Shown piece by piece: positions 30,546 through 41,459 of a stretch of DNA of 64,000 bases. The DNA comes from Crenobacter luteus (lineage in GTDB: Bacteria > Pseudomonadota > Gammaproteobacteria > Burkholderiales > Chromobacteriaceae). The position numbers and the translations under genes are program-made. Numbering within the stretch: the first letter of the stretch is position 1; each line of letters opens with the position of its first letter. The notes beneath the pieces were generated by a model. That model worked only from the letters and a program-made list of their open reading frames with translations. It made no database searches and was not told the DNA's origin. The stretch lies in assembly GCF_004345725.1 (NCBI RefSeq), contig NZ_SLXG01000006.1:1-64000 (forward strand), written 5' to 3'.

Positions 30546-30664
30546 CGTCATGAAGTTGTGCTAGCTTCTCGCGCGGGCCGGGACCGCGCGCCGCGCGGCA
30601 CCCTACGGGCGTCAGACCCGCACAGCACAAGGCCCTCCCGACCACCCATACCGGACTCCCTCAC

Positions 30665-32296
30665 ATGCGCAATCTCTCGATTGCCTCGCGCATCGTCGCG
30701 GGCTTCGCCCTGCTGCTGGCCATCCTGGCGGCCTCGGGCCTCGTCAACCATCTGCAACTGGGCCGCATCGAAAGCACCGTCGACGCGGTCGTCGGGCGCG
30801 ACCTCGCCTTCTACCGCGCGGTCCAGGACACCCGCCAGCGCGTCGGCGACCTGCGCCGCTTCGAGAAGGACGCGCTGATCAACCTGGCCGACGAGCGCCG
30901 GCGCGCCGACTACTACCGCCGCTGGCAGGAGACGGTCGGCCAGACCCGCGCCAGCCTCGCCGCCGCCGCCGCGCATCCGATCGGCGGCGACAGCGCCCGG
31001 CGCATCGCCGAGCTGGGCGAGCGGGTCGACGCCTACGAGCAGGGCTTCGCCGCGATCTACCGCCGCATCGAGGGCGGCGAGCTCGCCGACACCGCCTCGG
31101 CCAACGTCGCGTTCGAAGCGCACAAGGGCGCGGTGCGCAGCATGGAGGGCACGCTGTCGGCGCTGGCCGACGACGCCGGCGCCGCCGTCGGCCGCCTGCG
31201 CGACGAGATCGACGCCGCGACCGCCTCGGCGCGGCGCACCCAGCAGCTCTTGGTCGGCCTGGCGGTGCTGTTCGGCGGCGCCTTCGCCTGGGCGGTGGTC
31301 GCGTCGATCCGCCGTCCGCTGTCGGCGATCGCCGCCGCCAGCGCGACGCTGGCCCAGACGCGCGACCTGAACACCGCGCTGCCCGACTGCGGTCGCAACG
31401 AGATCGGCCGCCTGTCCGGCTCGCTCGCGTCGCTGATCGCGACCATGCGCGAGCTGATCCGCGAATCGCACCGCCACGCCGACCACCTGGTCGACGGCGC
31501 GCGCCAGCTGTCCGACATCAGCCGCCGGGTCGCCGACGGCTCGGCACGCCAGACCGAGGCGACGCAGGCGAGCGCCGCCGCGATCGAGGAAATGACCGTC
31601 AGCCTGCAGGTGATGGCGCAGGGCGCCGCCGGCGTCGAGGCGCAGGCGCGCCAGGCCAGCGACGAGGCGCACGAGGGCGGCCGGCTGGCCGGGCGCACCG
31701 CCGAGGACATCCGCCGCATCGCCGCCGAGATCGGCGAAGCGAACGCGCTGATCGAGCGGCTGAACCTGCGCTCGAACGAAATCGGCGACATCGTGCAAGT
31801 GATCCGCGACATCGCCGAGCAGACCAACCTGCTGGCGCTGAACGCCGCGATCGAGGCGGCGCGCGCCGGCGAGTCGGGCCGCGGCTTCGCCGTGGTCGCC
31901 GACGAGGTACGCAAGTTGGCCGAGCGCACCAGCCAGGCGACCGGCGAGATCTCGTCGCGCATCGCCGCGGTGCAGGACGACACCCGCGCGGCGGTCGACA
32001 GCATGCACGCGGCCGGCGAGCGCATCGACTCGGGCGTCGCCGGCGCCGGCGCGGTCTCCGCCTCGCTGACGCGCATCCACGCGCTGTGCGCGCAGTCGCT
32101 CGACAAGGCGGCCGAGATGGCGCGCGCGGTCGGCGAGCAGGGGCAGGCCAGTCAGGACATCGCGCAGAACGTCGAGCGCATCGCACACATGAACGACAGC
32201 ACGCACCAGGCGGTCGAGGCGGCGCGCGCGCTGGCCGCCGAGCTGACCGCGCTGTCGGACGAACTGAACGCCGGCCTGAACCGCTTCGCGGTCTGA
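30665..32296 (+). CDS. Methyl-accepting chemotaxis protein
   Basis: A 543-residue chemoreceptor. An N-terminal membrane helix (about 8-30), a periplasmic four-helix-bundle ligand domain (31-190), a second membrane helix (about 195-217) and a HAMP linker precede the cytoplasmic coiled coil. The invariant hairpin that contacts CheA/CheW is intact ([19 protein letters not shown] near residue 385). Which ligand it senses is not visible. It sits alone, and a strong terminator follows. Its motility role agrees with ycgR elsewhere in the window. Confidence 0.93.
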   Translation: MRNLSIASRIVAGFALLLAILAASGLVNHLQLGRIESTVDAVVGRDLAFYRAVQDTRQRVGDLRRFEKDALINLADERRRADYYRRWQETVGQTRASLAAAAAHPIGGDSARRIAELGERVDAYEQGFAAIYRRIEGGELADTASANVAFEAHKGAVRSMEGTLSALADDAGAAVGRLRDEIDAATASARRTQQLLVGLAVLFGGAFAWAVVASIRRPLSAIAAASATLAQTRDLNTALPDCGRNEIGRLSGSLASLIATMRELIRESHRHADHLVDGARQLSDISRRVADGSARQTEATQASAAAIEEMTVSLQVMAQGAAGVEAQARQASDEAHEGGRLAGRTAEDIRRIAAEIGEANALIERLNLRSNEIGDIVQVIRDIAEQTNLLALNAAIEAARAGESGRGFAVVADEVRKLAERTSQATGEISSRIAAVQDDTRAAVDSMHAAGERIDSGVAGAGAVSASLTRIHALCAQSLDKAAEMARAVGEQGQASQDIAQNVERIAHMNDSTHQAVEAARALAAELTALSDELNAGLNRFAV

Positions 32297-32311
32297 GCGC
32301 GGCGGCGACGA

Positions 32312-32341
32312 AAAAACCCCGGTCGCAGGACCGGGGTTTTT
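32312..32341. terminator. Bidirectional terminator after the chemoreceptor
   Basis: A perfect 13-base stem (AAAAACCCCGGTC and GACCGGGGTTTTT around a short loop) ends the chemoreceptor transcript and, on the other strand, the leftward his-tat cluster. Confidence 0.9.
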
Positions 32342-32363
32342 CACGCCTAGGCCTCGGCCGACC

Positions 32364-32732
32364 CTAGCGGCGCGCGGCGGCGCGGGTGTTCTCGATCCGC
32401 ACGCTGCGCACGAACAGCACCACGCAGGCGAAGAAGGCCACCGTCAGCGCGACCTCGAGCCAGGCCAGCCGCTGCGACAGGCCGGAATCGCCCCAGCCGC
32501 GCATCACGCCCTCGGTGAAAAAGGCGAGGATGAACATGCTCGACCACTGGTAGGTGTAGACACGGCCCTTGAGGATGCCCATCAGCGGCAGCAGCAGGAC
32601 CACCGCCTTGAGCGCGAGGAAGGAGCCGCCGGGGCGCAGCGGCGCGAGCACCAACTCCCAGGCCAGCGACAGGAGGATCAGCGCGATCAGGCTGGCGATC
32701 GCGCCGTAATGGAACAGCGAACGGGAAGTCAT
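32364..32732 (-). CDS. DUF2069 integral membrane protein
   Basis: A 122-residue protein with four hydrophobic segments and the DUF2069 pattern (LKAVVLLLPLMGILKGRVYTYQWSSM, in two halves around residue 42-67). The function is unknown. Its ATG overlaps the tatC stop as ATGA, so it ends the tatABC transcript. Confidence 0.85.
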   Translation of the reverse strand: MTSRSLFHYGAIASLIALILLSLAWELVLAPLRPGGSFLALKAVVLLLPLMGILKGRVYTYQWSSMFILAFFTEGVMRGWGDSGLSQRLAWLEVALTVAFFACVVLFVRSVRIENTRAAARR

Positions 32733-33457
32733 GCGGTCTTTTCTGCGGAAGGACGGTTGATGACGGCCGACATCACAATGCCGAACTCGTACAGCAGCCA
32801 CAGCGGCACGGCGAGCATGATCTGCGACAGCACGTCGGGCGGCGTGACGATGGCGGCGATCACGAAGGCGCCGACGATCACGTAGGAGCGCGCGCGACGC
32901 AGCTGCTCGAGGCTGACCACGCCCATGCGGTTGAGCACGATCACCACCACCGGCACCTCGAAGGTCACGCCGAAGGCGACGAACATGCCGAGCACGAAGG
33001 ACAGGTATTTGTCGATGTCGGTCGCCATGGCGACGCCCTCGGGCGTCACCGCCGACAGGAAGCCGAACACCACCGGGAAGACCAGGAAGTAGGCGAAGGC
33101 CATACCGGCGAGGAACAGCACCACGCTGGAAAACAGCAGCGGCAGGATCAGCCGCTTCTCGTGCGCGTACAGGCCGGGCGCGACGAAGGCCCAGACCTGG
33201 TACAGCGTATTCGGCAACGAGACCAGGAAGGCGACCAAGAGCGTGACCTTGATCGGCACGAAGAAGGGCGCGGTGACGTCGGTCGCGATCATGCTCGCGC
33301 CGGCGGGCAGCACGTCGAGCAGCGGCCTGGCCAGCAGGTGGTAGATGTCGCCCGACCAGTGGAACAGCGCCGCGAACACGAGGAGCACGCCGGCGACGAC
33401 GCGCACCAGCCGCGTCCTGAGTTCGATCAGGTGGACCAGCAAGGGTTGTTCGTTCAT
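32729..33457 (-). CDS. tatC: Twin-arginine translocase subunit TatC
   Basis: TatC (242 residues) is the membrane receptor that recognises twin-arginine signal peptides of folded proteins. It has six membrane helices, and the N-terminal segment [14 protein letters not shown] and the conserved cytoplasmic Glu/Phe positions match the family. It overlaps tatB by four bases. In this organism the cox and nitrogen enzymes with cofactors could be clients, though none with an RR signal is in the window. Confidence 0.96.
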   Translation of the reverse strand: MNEQPLLVHLIELRTRLVRVVAGVLLVFAALFHWSGDIYHLLARPLLDVLPAGASMIATDVTAPFFVPIKVTLLVAFLVSLPNTLYQVWAFVAPGLYAHEKRLILPLLFSSVVLFLAGMAFAYFLVFPVVFGFLSAVTPEGVAMATDIDKYLSFVLGMFVAFGVTFEVPVVVIVLNRMGVVSLEQLRRARSYVIVGAFVIAAIVTPPDVLSQIMLAVPLWLLYEFGIVMSAVINRPSAEKTA

Positions 33458-33927
33458 GCGCGGGACGACTTGGCGGGCGGATCGGAATCGCCGAAGAGGT
33501 CGAGCTGGTTCTCGTCGACCTCGGCGGCGGGGTGGGGGGCCGGCGCGTCGGGCGCGGCGGCGAACAGCGCGGCCTGCCGGGCCTCTTCGGCGGCCTCGAC
33601 GACGGCGAGGTCGGCCGCGTCCGGCGCGCCGCGCGCGGCGGCGATCTCGCGCTCGACCTGCGCGCTCGCTTCGCGCACCTCGCGCATCTCGGCCTCGAGG
33701 CGCTGCTGGAAGACCTGCGCGGCGTCCTGAAGCTCGCCCTTGAGCCCGATCAGACCGGCGGCCTCGGTTTCGCGGTGGATGTCCGACTTCACGCTGGCGA
33801 CGAAGCGCTGCAGGCGGCCGAGCAGCGCGCCGGCGGTGCGGGCGACCGCGGGCAGCCGCTCGGGGCCGAGCACGACCAGCGCGACGACGCCGATCAGCAG
33901 CAGTTCACCGAAACTGATCTCGAACAC
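33454..33927 (-). CDS. tatB: Sec-independent translocase subunit TatB
   Basis: TatB (157 residues) pairs with TatC to bind Tat signal peptides. The N-terminal membrane helix ([18 protein letters not shown]), the adjacent amphipathic helix, and a long acidic and alanine-rich C-terminal tail fit TatB rather than TatA. It lies between tatA and tatC. Confidence 0.95.
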   Translation of the reverse strand: MFEISFGELLLIGVVALVVLGPERLPAVARTAGALLGRLQRFVASVKSDIHRETEAAGLIGLKGELQDAAQVFQQRLEAEMREVREASAQVEREIAAARGAPDAADLAVVEAAEEARQAALFAAAPDAPAPHPAAEVDENQLDLFGDSDPPAKSSRA

Positions 33928-33939
33928 GTCGCGGCGGTC

Positions 33940-34131
33940 TTACTTCTTGTCCGACTCGGCGTCGATCACGCGCGGGTCGGCGGGCTTCTCGTCGTCGCCC
34001 TTCATGCCTTCCTTGAAGCCCTTGACCGCGCCGCCCAGGTCCTGACCGATGTTGCGCAGCTTCTTGGTGCCGAAGATCAGCACCACCACCAGCAAGACGA
34101 TCAGCCAGTGCGTCAGGCTGAAACTACCCAT
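33940..34131 (-). CDS. tatA: Sec-independent translocase subunit TatA
   Basis: TatA (63 residues) forms the pore of the Tat system. It has one membrane helix ([17 protein letters not shown]) followed by the amphipathic helix [16 protein letters not shown] and a short acidic tail, the standard TatA layout. It is the first gene of the tatABC-DUF2069 group, about 100 bases after hinT. Confidence 0.96.
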   Translation of the reverse strand: MGSFSLTHWLIVLLVVVLIFGTKKLRNIGQDLGGAVKGFKEGMKGDDEKPADPRVIDAESDKK

Positions 34132-34229
34132 GATTCATTCCTCATCTCGTCGGGCGGGCGCGTCGCGCCCGTCCCGGTTTGCAGTCTTTTGACCAGGCCC
34201 GACGCGCGAAAGTGCGCCGGGGCGGCGCG

Positions 34230-34553
34230 TCACGGACGGTTGCCGAGCACGTGCAGGTGCAGGTGGAACACTTCCTGGCCGCCGGCGACGCCGGTGTGGA
34301 TGCGGGTCTGGAAGCCGGCGCCGATGCCCTGCTCGCGCGCGAGTCTGGGCGCCAGCGCCAGCAGCCGGCCGAGCATCGCCTCGTGCTCGGGGCCGCAGTC
34401 GGCCAGCGAGGCGACGTGCGCCTTCGGGATGATCAGGAAGTGCACCTCGGCCTTGGGGCGGATGTCGTGGAAGGCGAGGAAGTCGTCGTCCTCGTACACC
34501 TTGTTCGCCGGGATCTCGCCCGCCGCGATCTTGCAGAACAGACAGTCGCTCAT
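34230..34553 (-). CDS. hinT: HIT-family purine nucleoside phosphoramidase HinT
   Basis: HinT hydrolyses AMP phosphoramidates. The 107-residue protein shows the family start MSDCLFCKIAAGEIP and the active HIT motif HLHLHVL (97-103), where the middle histidine is the nucleophile. It sits between hisE and tatA, a common betaproteobacterial arrangement. Confidence 0.95.
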   Translation of the reverse strand: MSDCLFCKIAAGEIPANKVYEDDDFLAFHDIRPKAEVHFLIIPKAHVASLADCGPEHEAMLGRLLALAPRLAREQGIGAGFQTRIHTGVAGGQEVFHLHLHVLGNRP

Positions 34554-34568
34554 CGTCGTCTCCTTGCG

Positions 34569-34895
34569 TCAGCCCTGCGGCCGCGCGTTCTTCTCGTCGA
34601 TGCCGGAGATGCCCTCGCGGCGCTTGAGCTCGGCCAGCACGTCCTCGGCGCGCAGGCCGTGCCAGGTCAGCAGCACCATGCTGTGGAACCACAGGTCGGC
34701 CACCTCGCGCACCAGGGGCAGCTTGTCGCCGTCCTTGGACGCCATCAGCACCTCGCCGGCCTCCTCGATCACCTTCTTGAGGATGGCGTCCTCGCCCTTG
34801 TTGAGCAGCGAGGCGACGTAGGAACTCTCCGGCGCCGCCTGGCGGCGGGCCTCGAGCGTGTCGCCCAGCGTCTTGATCAGAAGATCCGCGTCCAT
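34569..34895 (-). CDS. hisE: Phosphoribosyl-ATP pyrophosphatase
   Basis: HisE (108 residues) removes pyrophosphate from phosphoribosyl-ATP, step two of histidine synthesis. The MazG-like metal motif is visible in KKVIEEAGEVLMASK with the later EVADLWFH. Here hisE is a separate gene, not fused to hisI as in enteric bacteria. The longer reading frame upstream to 35132 has no ribosome site. Confidence 0.95.
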   Translation of the reverse strand: MDADLLIKTLGDTLEARRQAAPESSYVASLLNKGEDAILKKVIEEAGEVLMASKDGDKLPLVREVADLWFHSMVLLTWHGLRAEDVLAELKRREGISGIDEKNARPQG

Positions 34896-34933
34896 TTCGC
34901 TCCCTTTCGGCGGCGCCGGCCCCGCTTGTCGGG

Positions 34934-34943
34934 CTCGGCCAAC
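34934..34943 (+). repeat. Single uptake-element copy between hisI and hisE
   Basis: GGCTCGGCCAAC (34932-34943) lies in the 109-base gap between hisI and hisE; no second arm is near. Confidence 0.75.
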
Positions 34944-35004
34944 GCCGTATTGTATGTCAGCAAATTTACCGCTTCGTAACGGCGTGCGACCGGCCGCGGC
35001 GCGC

Positions 35005-35409
35005 TCAGTGCCGGTGGCCGTGCGCGTAGATCGCGTCCGGGTCCTTGAGCACCGCGTCGGTGACCACCCAGCCGCCGTTCTCGAAGCGGCGGTAGAAGCA
35101 GCTCTCGCGGCCGGTGTGGCAGGCGATGCCACCGGCCTGCTCGATCTGCATCACGATCACGTCGCCGTCGCAGTCGAGGCGCAACTCCTTGACCGTCTGC
35201 AGGTGGCCGGACTCCTCGCCCTTCTTCCACAGCCTGTTGCGCGAGCGGCTCCAGTAATGGGCGACGCCGGTGTCGGCGGTCAGTCGCAGGCTCTCGCGGT
35301 TCATCCACGCGACCATCAGCACGCGCTGCGTGGCGGCGTCCTGCGCGATCGCGGTGACGAGGCCCTTGTCGTCCCACTTCACCTCGTCAAGCCAGTCGTT
35401 GTCGCTCAT
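35005..35409 (-). CDS. hisI: Phosphoribosyl-AMP cyclohydrolase
   Basis: HisI (134 residues) opens the adenine ring in step three of histidine synthesis. The zinc and magnesium sites are visible in ELRLDCDGD and in the paired [14 protein letters not shown] near the C-terminus. The start codon is preceded by AAAGG, with a copy of the dispersed element (35410-35419) filling the space between that box and ATG. Confidence 0.96.
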   Translation of the reverse strand: MSDNDWLDEVKWDDKGLVTAIAQDAATQRVLMVAWMNRESLRLTADTGVAHYWSRSRNRLWKKGEESGHLQTVKELRLDCDGDVIVMQIEQAGGIACHTGRESCFYRRFENGGWVVTDAVLKDPDAIYAHGHRH

Positions 35410-35419
35410 CTCGGCCAAC
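35410..35419 (-). repeat. Uptake-element copy between the hisI ribosome site and start codon
   Basis: On the minus strand AAAGGTTGGCCGAG is followed directly by the ATG of hisI, so the element occupies the spacer region of the translation start. Confidence 0.8.
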
Positions 35420-35426
35420 CTTTCCG

Positions 35427-36194
35427 TCACAGTCTCACCTCGATGCCGGCGGCGCGCATCGCCTCCTTGGCCTCGCGCACGGTGTGCTCGCCGAAGTGGA
35501 AGATGCTGGCGGCCAGCACCGCGTCGGCGTGGCCCTCCTTGACGCCGTCGACCAGGTGCTGCAGCTTGCCGACGCCGCCCGAGGCGATCACCGGGATGTC
35601 GACCGCGTCGGACACCGCGCGCGTCAAGGGCAGGTTGAAGCCGATCTTGGTGCCGTCGCGGTCCATGCTGGTCAGCAGAATCTCGCCGGCGCCCAGCTCC
35701 TGCATCTTCTTGGCCCACTCGACCGCGTCGAGCCCGGTCGGCTTGCGGCCGCCGTGGGTGAAGATCTCCCAGCGGTCGTTCTCGGGCGTCACCGCCTTGG
35801 CGTCGATCGCGACGACGATGCACTGGCTGCCGAAGCGGTCGGCCGCGTCCTTGACCAGCTGCGGGTTGCTCACCGCGGCGGTGTTGATCGACACCTTGTC
35901 GGCGCCGGCGTTGAGCAAGCGGCGGATGTCGTCCACCTTGCGCACGCCGCCGCCGACGGTCAGCGGGATGAACACTTGCGAGGCGACCGATTCGATCACG
36001 GAGAGGATCAGGTCGCGGTCGTCGGAGCTGGCGGTGATGTCGAGGAAGGTCAGCTCGTCGGCGCCTTCGTCGTTGTAGCGGCGCGCGATGTCGACCGGGT
36101 CGCCGGCGTCGCGCAGCCCTTCGAAATTGACGCCCTTGACGACGCGACCGGCGGTCACGTCGAGACAGGGGATGATGCGTTTGGCCAGTGCCAT
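35427..36194 (-). CDS. hisF: Imidazole glycerol phosphate synthase, cyclase subunit
   Basis: HisF (255 residues) is the TIM-barrel half of imidazole glycerol phosphate synthase, using ammonia from HisH. The catalytic aspartates are in the conserved [15 protein letters not shown] (near residue 11) and VVAIDAK (about 130), and phosphate-binding glycines lie in SGGVG. The gap between it and hisA contains the paired repeat at 36221-36252. Confidence 0.97.
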   Translation of the reverse strand: MALAKRIIPCLDVTAGRVVKGVNFEGLRDAGDPVDIARRYNDEGADELTFLDITASSDDRDLILSVIESVASQVFIPLTVGGGVRKVDDIRRLLNAGADKVSINTAAVSNPQLVKDAADRFGSQCIVVAIDAKAVTPENDRWEIFTHGGRKPTGLDAVEWAKKMQELGAGEILLTSMDRDGTKIGFNLPLTRAVSDAVDIPVIASGGVGKLQHLVDGVKEGHADAVLAASIFHFGEHTVREAKEAMRAAGIEVRL

Positions 36195-36220
36195 AGACTT
36201 CTCTTCCTCAATAAGGCGCG

Positions 36221-36252
36221 GCTTGGCCGAGCCGCCACGGGCTCGGCCAAGC
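36221..36252. repeat. Inverted uptake-element pair in the hisA-hisF gap
   Basis: GCTTGGCCGAGCC (36221-36233) and GGCTCGGCCAAGC (36240-36252) are separated by a 6-base loop. hisA and hisF are on the same strand, so this hairpin lies inside the his transcript and could reduce expression of the downstream genes. Confidence 0.8.
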
Positions 36253-36266
36253 TCGCCCTCGCCGGC

Positions 36267-37010
36267 TCAGTCGGCCGACAGTTCGTCGGCCAGCGACTGC
36301 GCCTCGGCGAACTGGATGCTGCCTTCGTAGATCGCGCGGCCGGTGATCGCGCCCTCGATGCCCTCGTCCTCGACCGCGCACAGCGCGCGCACGTCGTCGA
36401 GGTTGCTCAGGCCGCCCGACGCGATCACCGGGATGGTCAGCGCCTGCGCCAGCTTGACGGTGGCGTCGATGTTGACGCCGTTCATCATGCCGTCGCGACC
36501 GATGTCGGTGTAGATCACCGACACGACGCCGTAGTCCTGGAAACGGCGGGCCATCTCGATCACGTTGTGGTTGGTGACCTTGGCCCAGCCGTCGATCGCG
36601 ACCATGCCGTCCTTGGCGTCGAGGCCGACGATGACCTGGCCCGGAAACGCGTCGCACGCGTCGTGCAGGAAGCCGGGGTTCTTCACCGCGGCGGTGCCGA
36701 TGATCACGTGCTTGAGACCCATGTCGAGGTATTTCTCGATCGTGTCCAGGTCGCGGATGCCGCCGCCGAGCTGCACCGGCATGTCGTCGCCGACCTCGGC
36801 GAGGATGTCGCGGATCACGGGCAGGTTCTTCGGCTTGCCGGCGAACGCGCCGTTCAGGTCGACCAGATGCAGGCGGCGCGCGCCCTGCTCGCGCCAGTGC
36901 AGCGCGACCTTGACCGGGTCGTCGGAGAATACGGTGGCGTCGTCCATCACGCCTTGCTTGAGGCGGACACATTGACCGTCTTTGAGGTCGATAGCGGGGA
37001 TCAGCAGCAT
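36267..37010 (-). CDS. hisA: ProFAR isomerase
   Basis: HisA (247 residues) isomerises the sugar of ProFAR, the step that feeds HisH/HisF. It is a half-barrel-duplicated TIM protein like HisF. The conserved start [20 protein letters not shown] (catalytic Asp near residue 8), the middle [11 protein letters not shown] and the phosphate-binding VIASGGLSN are visible. Confidence 0.97.
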   Translation of the reverse strand: MLLIPAIDLKDGQCVRLKQGVMDDATVFSDDPVKVALHWREQGARRLHLVDLNGAFAGKPKNLPVIRDILAEVGDDMPVQLGGGIRDLDTIEKYLDMGLKHVIIGTAAVKNPGFLHDACDAFPGQVIVGLDAKDGMVAIDGWAKVTNHNVIEMARRFQDYGVVSVIYTDIGRDGMMNGVNIDATVKLAQALTIPVIASGGLSNLDDVRALCAVEDEGIEGAITGRAIYEGSIQFAEAQSLADELSAD

Positions 37011-37031
37011 GGTGCGTTGCGTCGTAGAAGG

Positions 37032-37673
37032 TTAAACAGCGCCGTCCCAGGCGAGGAAGTTCTTCATCATCTGAAGACCCGCCAGGTGGCTCTTTTCGGT
37101 GTGGAACTGCGTGGCGAACACATTGTCGCGCCCGACGATGCAGGCGAAACGGTCCGGGTATTCGCTCTCGGCCAACGTCAGACTGGGGTCGGCCGGCGCG
37201 AAGCGGTAGCTGTGCACGAAGTAGAAGCGCTCGCCGTCTTCGATGCCGGCGAACAGCGGGTGCGGCCGGGTCTGGAACACGCGGTTCCAGCCCATGTGCG
37301 GCACCTTCAGGCGCTCGCCGTGCGCGTCGACGAGGCCACTCTGGAAACGGACGACGTTGCCGGCGAACAGGCCGAGGCCGGGCGTGTCGCCCTCCTCGCT
37401 GTGCTCGAACAAAAGCTGCGCGCCGACGCAGATGCCAAAGAAAGGCTTGGTCCGGGTCGCCTCGCGCACCGCGTCGCCGAGGCCGTAGCCGTTCAGCTCG
37501 CGCATGCAGTCGGGCATCGCGCCCTGACCGGGAAACACCACCTTGTCGGCCTTGACGATGGCGTCCGGGTCGCGCGACAGGAAAATGTCCGCGCCGACCT
37601 CGTTCACCGCCTCGATGGACTTGAGCACCGAGTGCAGGTTGCCCATGCCGTAGTCGATCACCGCGACTTTCAT
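37032..37673 (-). CDS. hisH: Imidazole glycerol phosphate synthase, glutamine amidotransferase subunit
   Basis: HisH (213 residues) is the class-I glutaminase that supplies ammonia to HisF. The nucleophile cysteine is in [11 protein letters not shown] and the catalytic His-Glu pair is near the C-terminus (QFHTEKSH). Its start overlaps the hisB stop by four bases. The element copy at 37167 is read as Leu-Ala-Glu. Confidence 0.97.
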   Translation of the reverse strand: MKVAVIDYGMGNLHSVLKSIEAVNEVGADIFLSRDPDAIVKADKVVFPGQGAMPDCMRELNGYGLGDAVREATRTKPFFGICVGAQLLFEHSEEGDTPGLGLFAGNVVRFQSGLVDAHGERLKVPHMGWNRVFQTRPHPLFAGIEDGERFYFVHSYRFAPADPSLTLAESEYPDRFACIVGRDNVFATQFHTEKSHLAGLQMMKNFLAWDGAV

Positions 37674-38263
37674 GCTGTCAGCGTCCCCTTGGTGGACGGC
37701 GTGACGCCGGCCATCCGTTCGTCGAACTCGACCGCCATCCTGAGCGCGCGGCCGAAGGCCTTGAACACCGTCTCGGCCTGGTGGTGGCTGTTCACGCCGC
37801 GCAGGTTGTCGATGTGCAGCGTCACCATGCTGTGGTTGACGAAGCCGTGGAAAAATTCGGAGAACAGGTCGACGTCGAAGCCGCCGATCGCCGCGCGGGT
37901 GAAGTCGATGTGGTACTGCAGCCCGGGGCGACCGGACAGGTCGATCACCACGCGCGACAGCGCCTCGTCGAGCGGCACGTAGGCGTGGCCGTAGCGGCGG
38001 ATGCCCTTCTTGTCGCCGATCGCCTTGGCGAAGGCCTGGCCGAGCGTGATGCCGATATCCTCGACGGTGTGGTGCGCGTCGATGTGCAGGTCGCCACGGG
38101 CGACGATGTCGATGTCGATCAGGCCGTGGCGGGCGATCTGGTCGATCATGTGGTCGAGGAAGGGCACGCCGGTGTCGAAGTGGCTCTTGCCGGTGCCGTC
38201 GAGGTCGATCGACACGGTGATCTGGGTTTCCAGCGTGTTGCGGGTAACGGTAGCGGTGCGCAT
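37670..38263 (-). CDS. hisB: Imidazoleglycerol-phosphate dehydratase
   Basis: HisB (197 residues) is the stand-alone dehydratase. Metal-binding histidines are in [14 protein letters not shown] and a second similar repeat ([12 protein letters not shown]). It lacks the histidinol-phosphatase half fused in enteric bacteria, so that phosphatase must be elsewhere in the genome. Confidence 0.97.
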   Translation of the reverse strand: MRTATVTRNTLETQITVSIDLDGTGKSHFDTGVPFLDHMIDQIARHGLIDIDIVARGDLHIDAHHTVEDIGITLGQAFAKAIGDKKGIRRYGHAYVPLDEALSRVVIDLSGRPGLQYHIDFTRAAIGGFDVDLFSEFFHGFVNHSMVTLHIDNLRGVNSHHQAETVFKAFGRALRMAVEFDERMAGVTPSTKGTLTA

Positions 38264-38267
38264 GGCT

Positions 38268-39335
38268 TCAGCTCAGTTGGGCGAGCGCGGCGAGGACCGC
38301 GTCGTTCTCTGCGGGGCTGCCGACGGTGAAGCGCAGGCAGTGCGAGAGCAGCGGGTGCGCGCCGTGCAGGTTCTTGATCAGGATGCCGGCGGCCTTGAGG
38401 CCGGCGAACAGCGCCGGCGCATCGGGTACGCGCACGGTGACGAAGTTCGCTTCCGACGGGAAGACGGTGAAGCCGGGGCGCGCGGCGAGCGCCTCGGCCA
38501 ACCTGGCGCGCTCGGCGCGCAGGATGGTGGCCTGTTCGTCGAACACCGCGCGGTGTTCGAGCGCGAAGCGCGCCACCGCCTGGGTCAGCACGTTGACGTT
38601 GTACGGCGGGCGCACCTTGTCGAGCTCGCGCGCCCACGCCGGGGTCGTCGCCGCGTAGCCGAGGCGGATGCCGGCCAGGCCGATCTTCGACAGCGTGCGC
38701 ATCACCAAGAGGTTGTCGCGGCGGCCGGCGTCGCTCATGAAGCTGTCGTCGGCGAAGGCCTGGTAGGCCTCGTCGATCACCACGAGGCCGGGCGCGGCGT
38801 CGATCAGCGCCTCGACCGTCTCGCGCGGGTAGCGGTTGCCGGTCGGGTTGTTCGGGTAGGCGATGAACAGCACCGCCGGCCGGTGCGCGTTGATCGCGGC
38901 GAGCGTCGCCGGCAGGTCGATGCCGAAATCGGCGGTCAGCGGCACGCCGACGTATTCGAGCCCGGACAGCAGCGCGTTCATCCGGTACATGACGAACGAC
39001 GGCTCGAGCGCCATCAGCTTGGCGCCGGGGCGCGCCAGCGCCTGCGTGATCAGCGTGATCAGCTCGTCCGAGCCGTTGCCGAGCAAGACCTCGGCGGCGT
39101 CGGGAATCGCGTACGCGGCGCGGAGCGCCTCCTTGACGCCGCCGCCGAACGGGTCCGGGTAGCGGTTGATCGCCACCTCGGCCAAGGTGGCGGCCAGTTC
39201 GGCGTTCAGTTCGGCCGGCAGGCGGTAGGGATTCTCCATCGCGTCCAGCTTGATCAAGCCGGTCGCGTCGGCGACGTGATAGGCGCCGATCGCCAGGATT
39301 TCCGGGCGAACCAGCTGTTCTACGGACTGTTTCAT
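38268..39335 (-). CDS. hisC: Histidinol-phosphate aminotransferase
   Basis: HisC (355 residues) is a PLP-dependent aminotransferase. The catalytic lysine lies in [17 protein letters not shown], with [12 protein letters not shown] and [10 protein letters not shown] before it. I chose the ATG at 39335 ([13 protein letters not shown]) as the normal HisC start; the frame is open another 28 codons upstream with no ribosome site. Two element copies (38493, 39177) are read as Leu-Ala-Glu. Confidence 0.95.
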   Translation of the reverse strand: MKQSVEQLVRPEILAIGAYHVADATGLIKLDAMENPYRLPAELNAELAATLAEVAINRYPDPFGGGVKEALRAAYAIPDAAEVLLGNGSDELITLITQALARPGAKLMALEPSFVMYRMNALLSGLEYVGVPLTADFGIDLPATLAAINAHRPAVLFIAYPNNPTGNRYPRETVEALIDAAPGLVVIDEAYQAFADDSFMSDAGRRDNLLVMRTLSKIGLAGIRLGYAATTPAWARELDKVRPPYNVNVLTQAVARFALEHRAVFDEQATILRAERARLAEALAARPGFTVFPSEANFVTVRVPDAPALFAGLKAAGILIKNLHGAHPLLSHCLRFTVGSPAENDAVLAALAQLS

Positions 39336-39469
39336 CGCATCATCGTTGTCGGCCGAATCGGGCGTCGGGCCATCGCCGGGCGCGCGCGACACGCCGCGCC
39401 CCTGTCTATTGTCGAACAAACATCGTACCGCGTCCGCGTCCGCCCGGGCTAGTCGAGCGGCGCTCGGCG

Positions 39470-40762
39470 TCAGTCCTTCAGCCGCAGCTCGGCGCTACGG
39501 GCGTGGGCGGTCAGGCCCTCGCCGTGCGCCAGGAGGCTGGCGACGCGGCCGAGCGTCTGCGCGCCGGCCTCGGACACGCGGATCAGGCTGGTGCGCTTCT
39601 GGAAGTCGTACACGCCCAAGGGGCTCGCAAAGCGCGCGGTACGGCTGGTCGGCAGCACGTGGTTCGGGCCGGCGCAGTAGTCGCCGAGGCTCTCCGACGT
39701 GAAGCGGCCCATGAAGATCGCGCCGGCGTGGCGCAGTTTCGGCAGCCACGCCTCCGGCTCGGCGACCGACAGTTCGAGGTGTTCGGGTGCGATGTAGTTG
39801 GCGATTTCGCACGCTTCGTCGAGGTCCTTCACCGCGATCAGCGCGCCGCGGTTGGTCAGCGATGCCTCGATGATGTCGCGGCGCGGCATGGTCGGCAGCA
39901 GCTTGGCTATGCTCGCCGCGACCGCGTCGAGGTAGGCCTCGGACGGCGCCAGCAGGATCGCCTGCGCGATCTCGTCGTGCTCGGCCTGGCTGAACAGGTC
40001 CATCGCGATCCAGTCCGGATCGGTCTGGCCGTCGCAGACGACCAGGATCTCGGACGGGCCGGCGACCATGTCGATGCCGACCACGCCGAACACGCGGCGC
40101 TTGGCGGCGGCGACGTAGGCGTTGCCCGGACCGGTGATCTTGTCGACCTGCGGCACGGTCTCGGTGCCGTAGGCGAGCGCGGCCACCGCCTGCGCGCCGC
40201 CAGCGGTGAAAACCTTGTCGACGCCGGCGATATACGCCGCGGCGAGCACCAGGTCGTTCTTCTCGCCGTCCGGCGTCGGCACCACCATGATGATCTCGGC
40301 CACGCCGGCGACCTTGGCCGGCATCGCGTTCATCAGCACCGAGCTCGGGTAGGCGGCCTTGCCGCCGGGCACGTAGATGCCGACGCGGTCGAGCGCGGTC
40401 ACCTGTTGGCCGAGCAGCGTGCCGTCCTCTTCCTGGTAGCTCCACGAGGAGGCCAGCTGGCGCTCGTGGTAGCGGCGCACGCGGGCGGCGGCGACCTCGA
40501 GCGCGTCGCGCACGGCCGCATCGAGCCGCGCGTGGGCGGCGGCCAGCTCGTCGCGCGACAGCGTCAGCGCGGCCATGTCCGGCGCGTTCATGCGGTCGAA
40601 GCGGTTGGTGTACTCGACGACGGCCGCGTCGCCGCGGGCCTTGACGTCGTCGCAGATCGCCGCGACGGCGGCGTCGACCGCCGGGTCCTGCGCGGTCTCG
40701 AAGGCCAGGAGCGCCTTCAGGCGCGCGTCGAAGTCGGCTTGCGAAGTGGAGAGGCGTTGCAT
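39470..40762 (-). CDS. hisD: Histidinol dehydrogenase
   Basis: HisD (430 residues) oxidises histidinol to histidine in two NAD-linked steps using zinc. The family blocks [33 protein letters not shown] and [15 protein letters not shown] (zinc-site region) are intact. It follows hisG and precedes hisC in a compact leftward cluster. Confidence 0.97.
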   Translation of the reverse strand: MQRLSTSQADFDARLKALLAFETAQDPAVDAAVAAICDDVKARGDAAVVEYTNRFDRMNAPDMAALTLSRDELAAAHARLDAAVRDALEVAAARVRRYHERQLASSWSYQEEDGTLLGQQVTALDRVGIYVPGGKAAYPSSVLMNAMPAKVAGVAEIIMVVPTPDGEKNDLVLAAAYIAGVDKVFTAGGAQAVAALAYGTETVPQVDKITGPGNAYVAAAKRRVFGVVGIDMVAGPSEILVVCDGQTDPDWIAMDLFSQAEHDEIAQAILLAPSEAYLDAVAASIAKLLPTMPRRDIIEASLTNRGALIAVKDLDEACEIANYIAPEHLELSVAEPEAWLPKLRHAGAIFMGRFTSESLGDYCAGPNHVLPTSRTARFASPLGVYDFQKRTSLIRVSEAGAQTLGRVASLLAHGEGLTAHARSAELRLKD

Positions 40763-40792
40763 GGGCGCGTTCCGCTTAATGATGAAATCTTG

Positions 40793-41434
40793 TCAGGCCG
40801 GCACGGCGCCGGCGAAGGCGTCCAGCACCGGCTGGATCGCCTGGTATTTGAGCTTGAGCGCAGCCTGGTTGACGACGAGGCGCGAGCTGATGTCGAGGAT
40901 GTGCTCGACCGCGACCAGCTTGTTCGCCTTCAGCGTGCCGCCGGTCGACACCAGGTCGACGATCGCATCGGCGAGGCCGACCAGCGGCGCCAGCTCCATC
41001 GAGCCGTACAGCTTGATGATGTCGACGTGCACGCCCTTGCCGGCGAAGTGCTCGCGCGCGATCTGCGGGTACTTGGTGGCGACCTTCAGCCGCGCGCCGT
41101 GGCGCACCGCGTCGTCGTAGTCGAAGCCCTCGGGTACCGCGACCATCATCCTGCACTTGGCGATGTTGAGGTCGAGCGGCTGGTAGAGGCCGACGCCGCC
41201 GTGCTCGATCAGCACGTCGCGGCCGGCGATGCCGAGGTCGGCGGCGCCGTACTGCACGTAGGTCGGCACGTCGGAGGCGCGCACGATAACGAGGCGCACG
41301 TCGGGACGGTTGGTGCCGATGATCAGCTTGCGCGACGATTCCGGCGCCTCGGCCGGCACGATGCCGGCGGCGGCGAGCAGCGGAACGGTTTCTTCGAAGA
41401 TACGCCCCTTGGAGAGCGCGATGGTGATGGTCAT
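40793..41434 (-). CDS. hisG: ATP phosphoribosyltransferase, short catalytic subunit
   Basis: HisG (213 residues) performs step one of histidine synthesis. The short form lacks the C-terminal regulatory domain, so the enzyme normally needs the paralogous HisZ, which is not in this window. Motifs such as [28 protein letters not shown] and [14 protein letters not shown] are intact. I chose the ATG at 41434 ([11 protein letters not shown]); the in-frame extension upstream lies inside ycgR. Confidence 0.95.
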   Translation of the reverse strand: MTITIALSKGRIFEETVPLLAAAGIVPAEAPESSRKLIIGTNRPDVRLVIVRASDVPTYVQYGAADLGIAGRDVLIEHGGVGLYQPLDLNIAKCRMMVAVPEGFDYDDAVRHGARLKVATKYPQIAREHFAGKGVHVDIIKLYGSMELAPLVGLADAIVDLVSTGGTLKANKLVAVEHILDISSRLVVNQAALKLKYQAIQPVLDAFAGAVPA

Positions 41435-41459
41435 GGCGTCTTTAATCGTTTTCTTGCGG

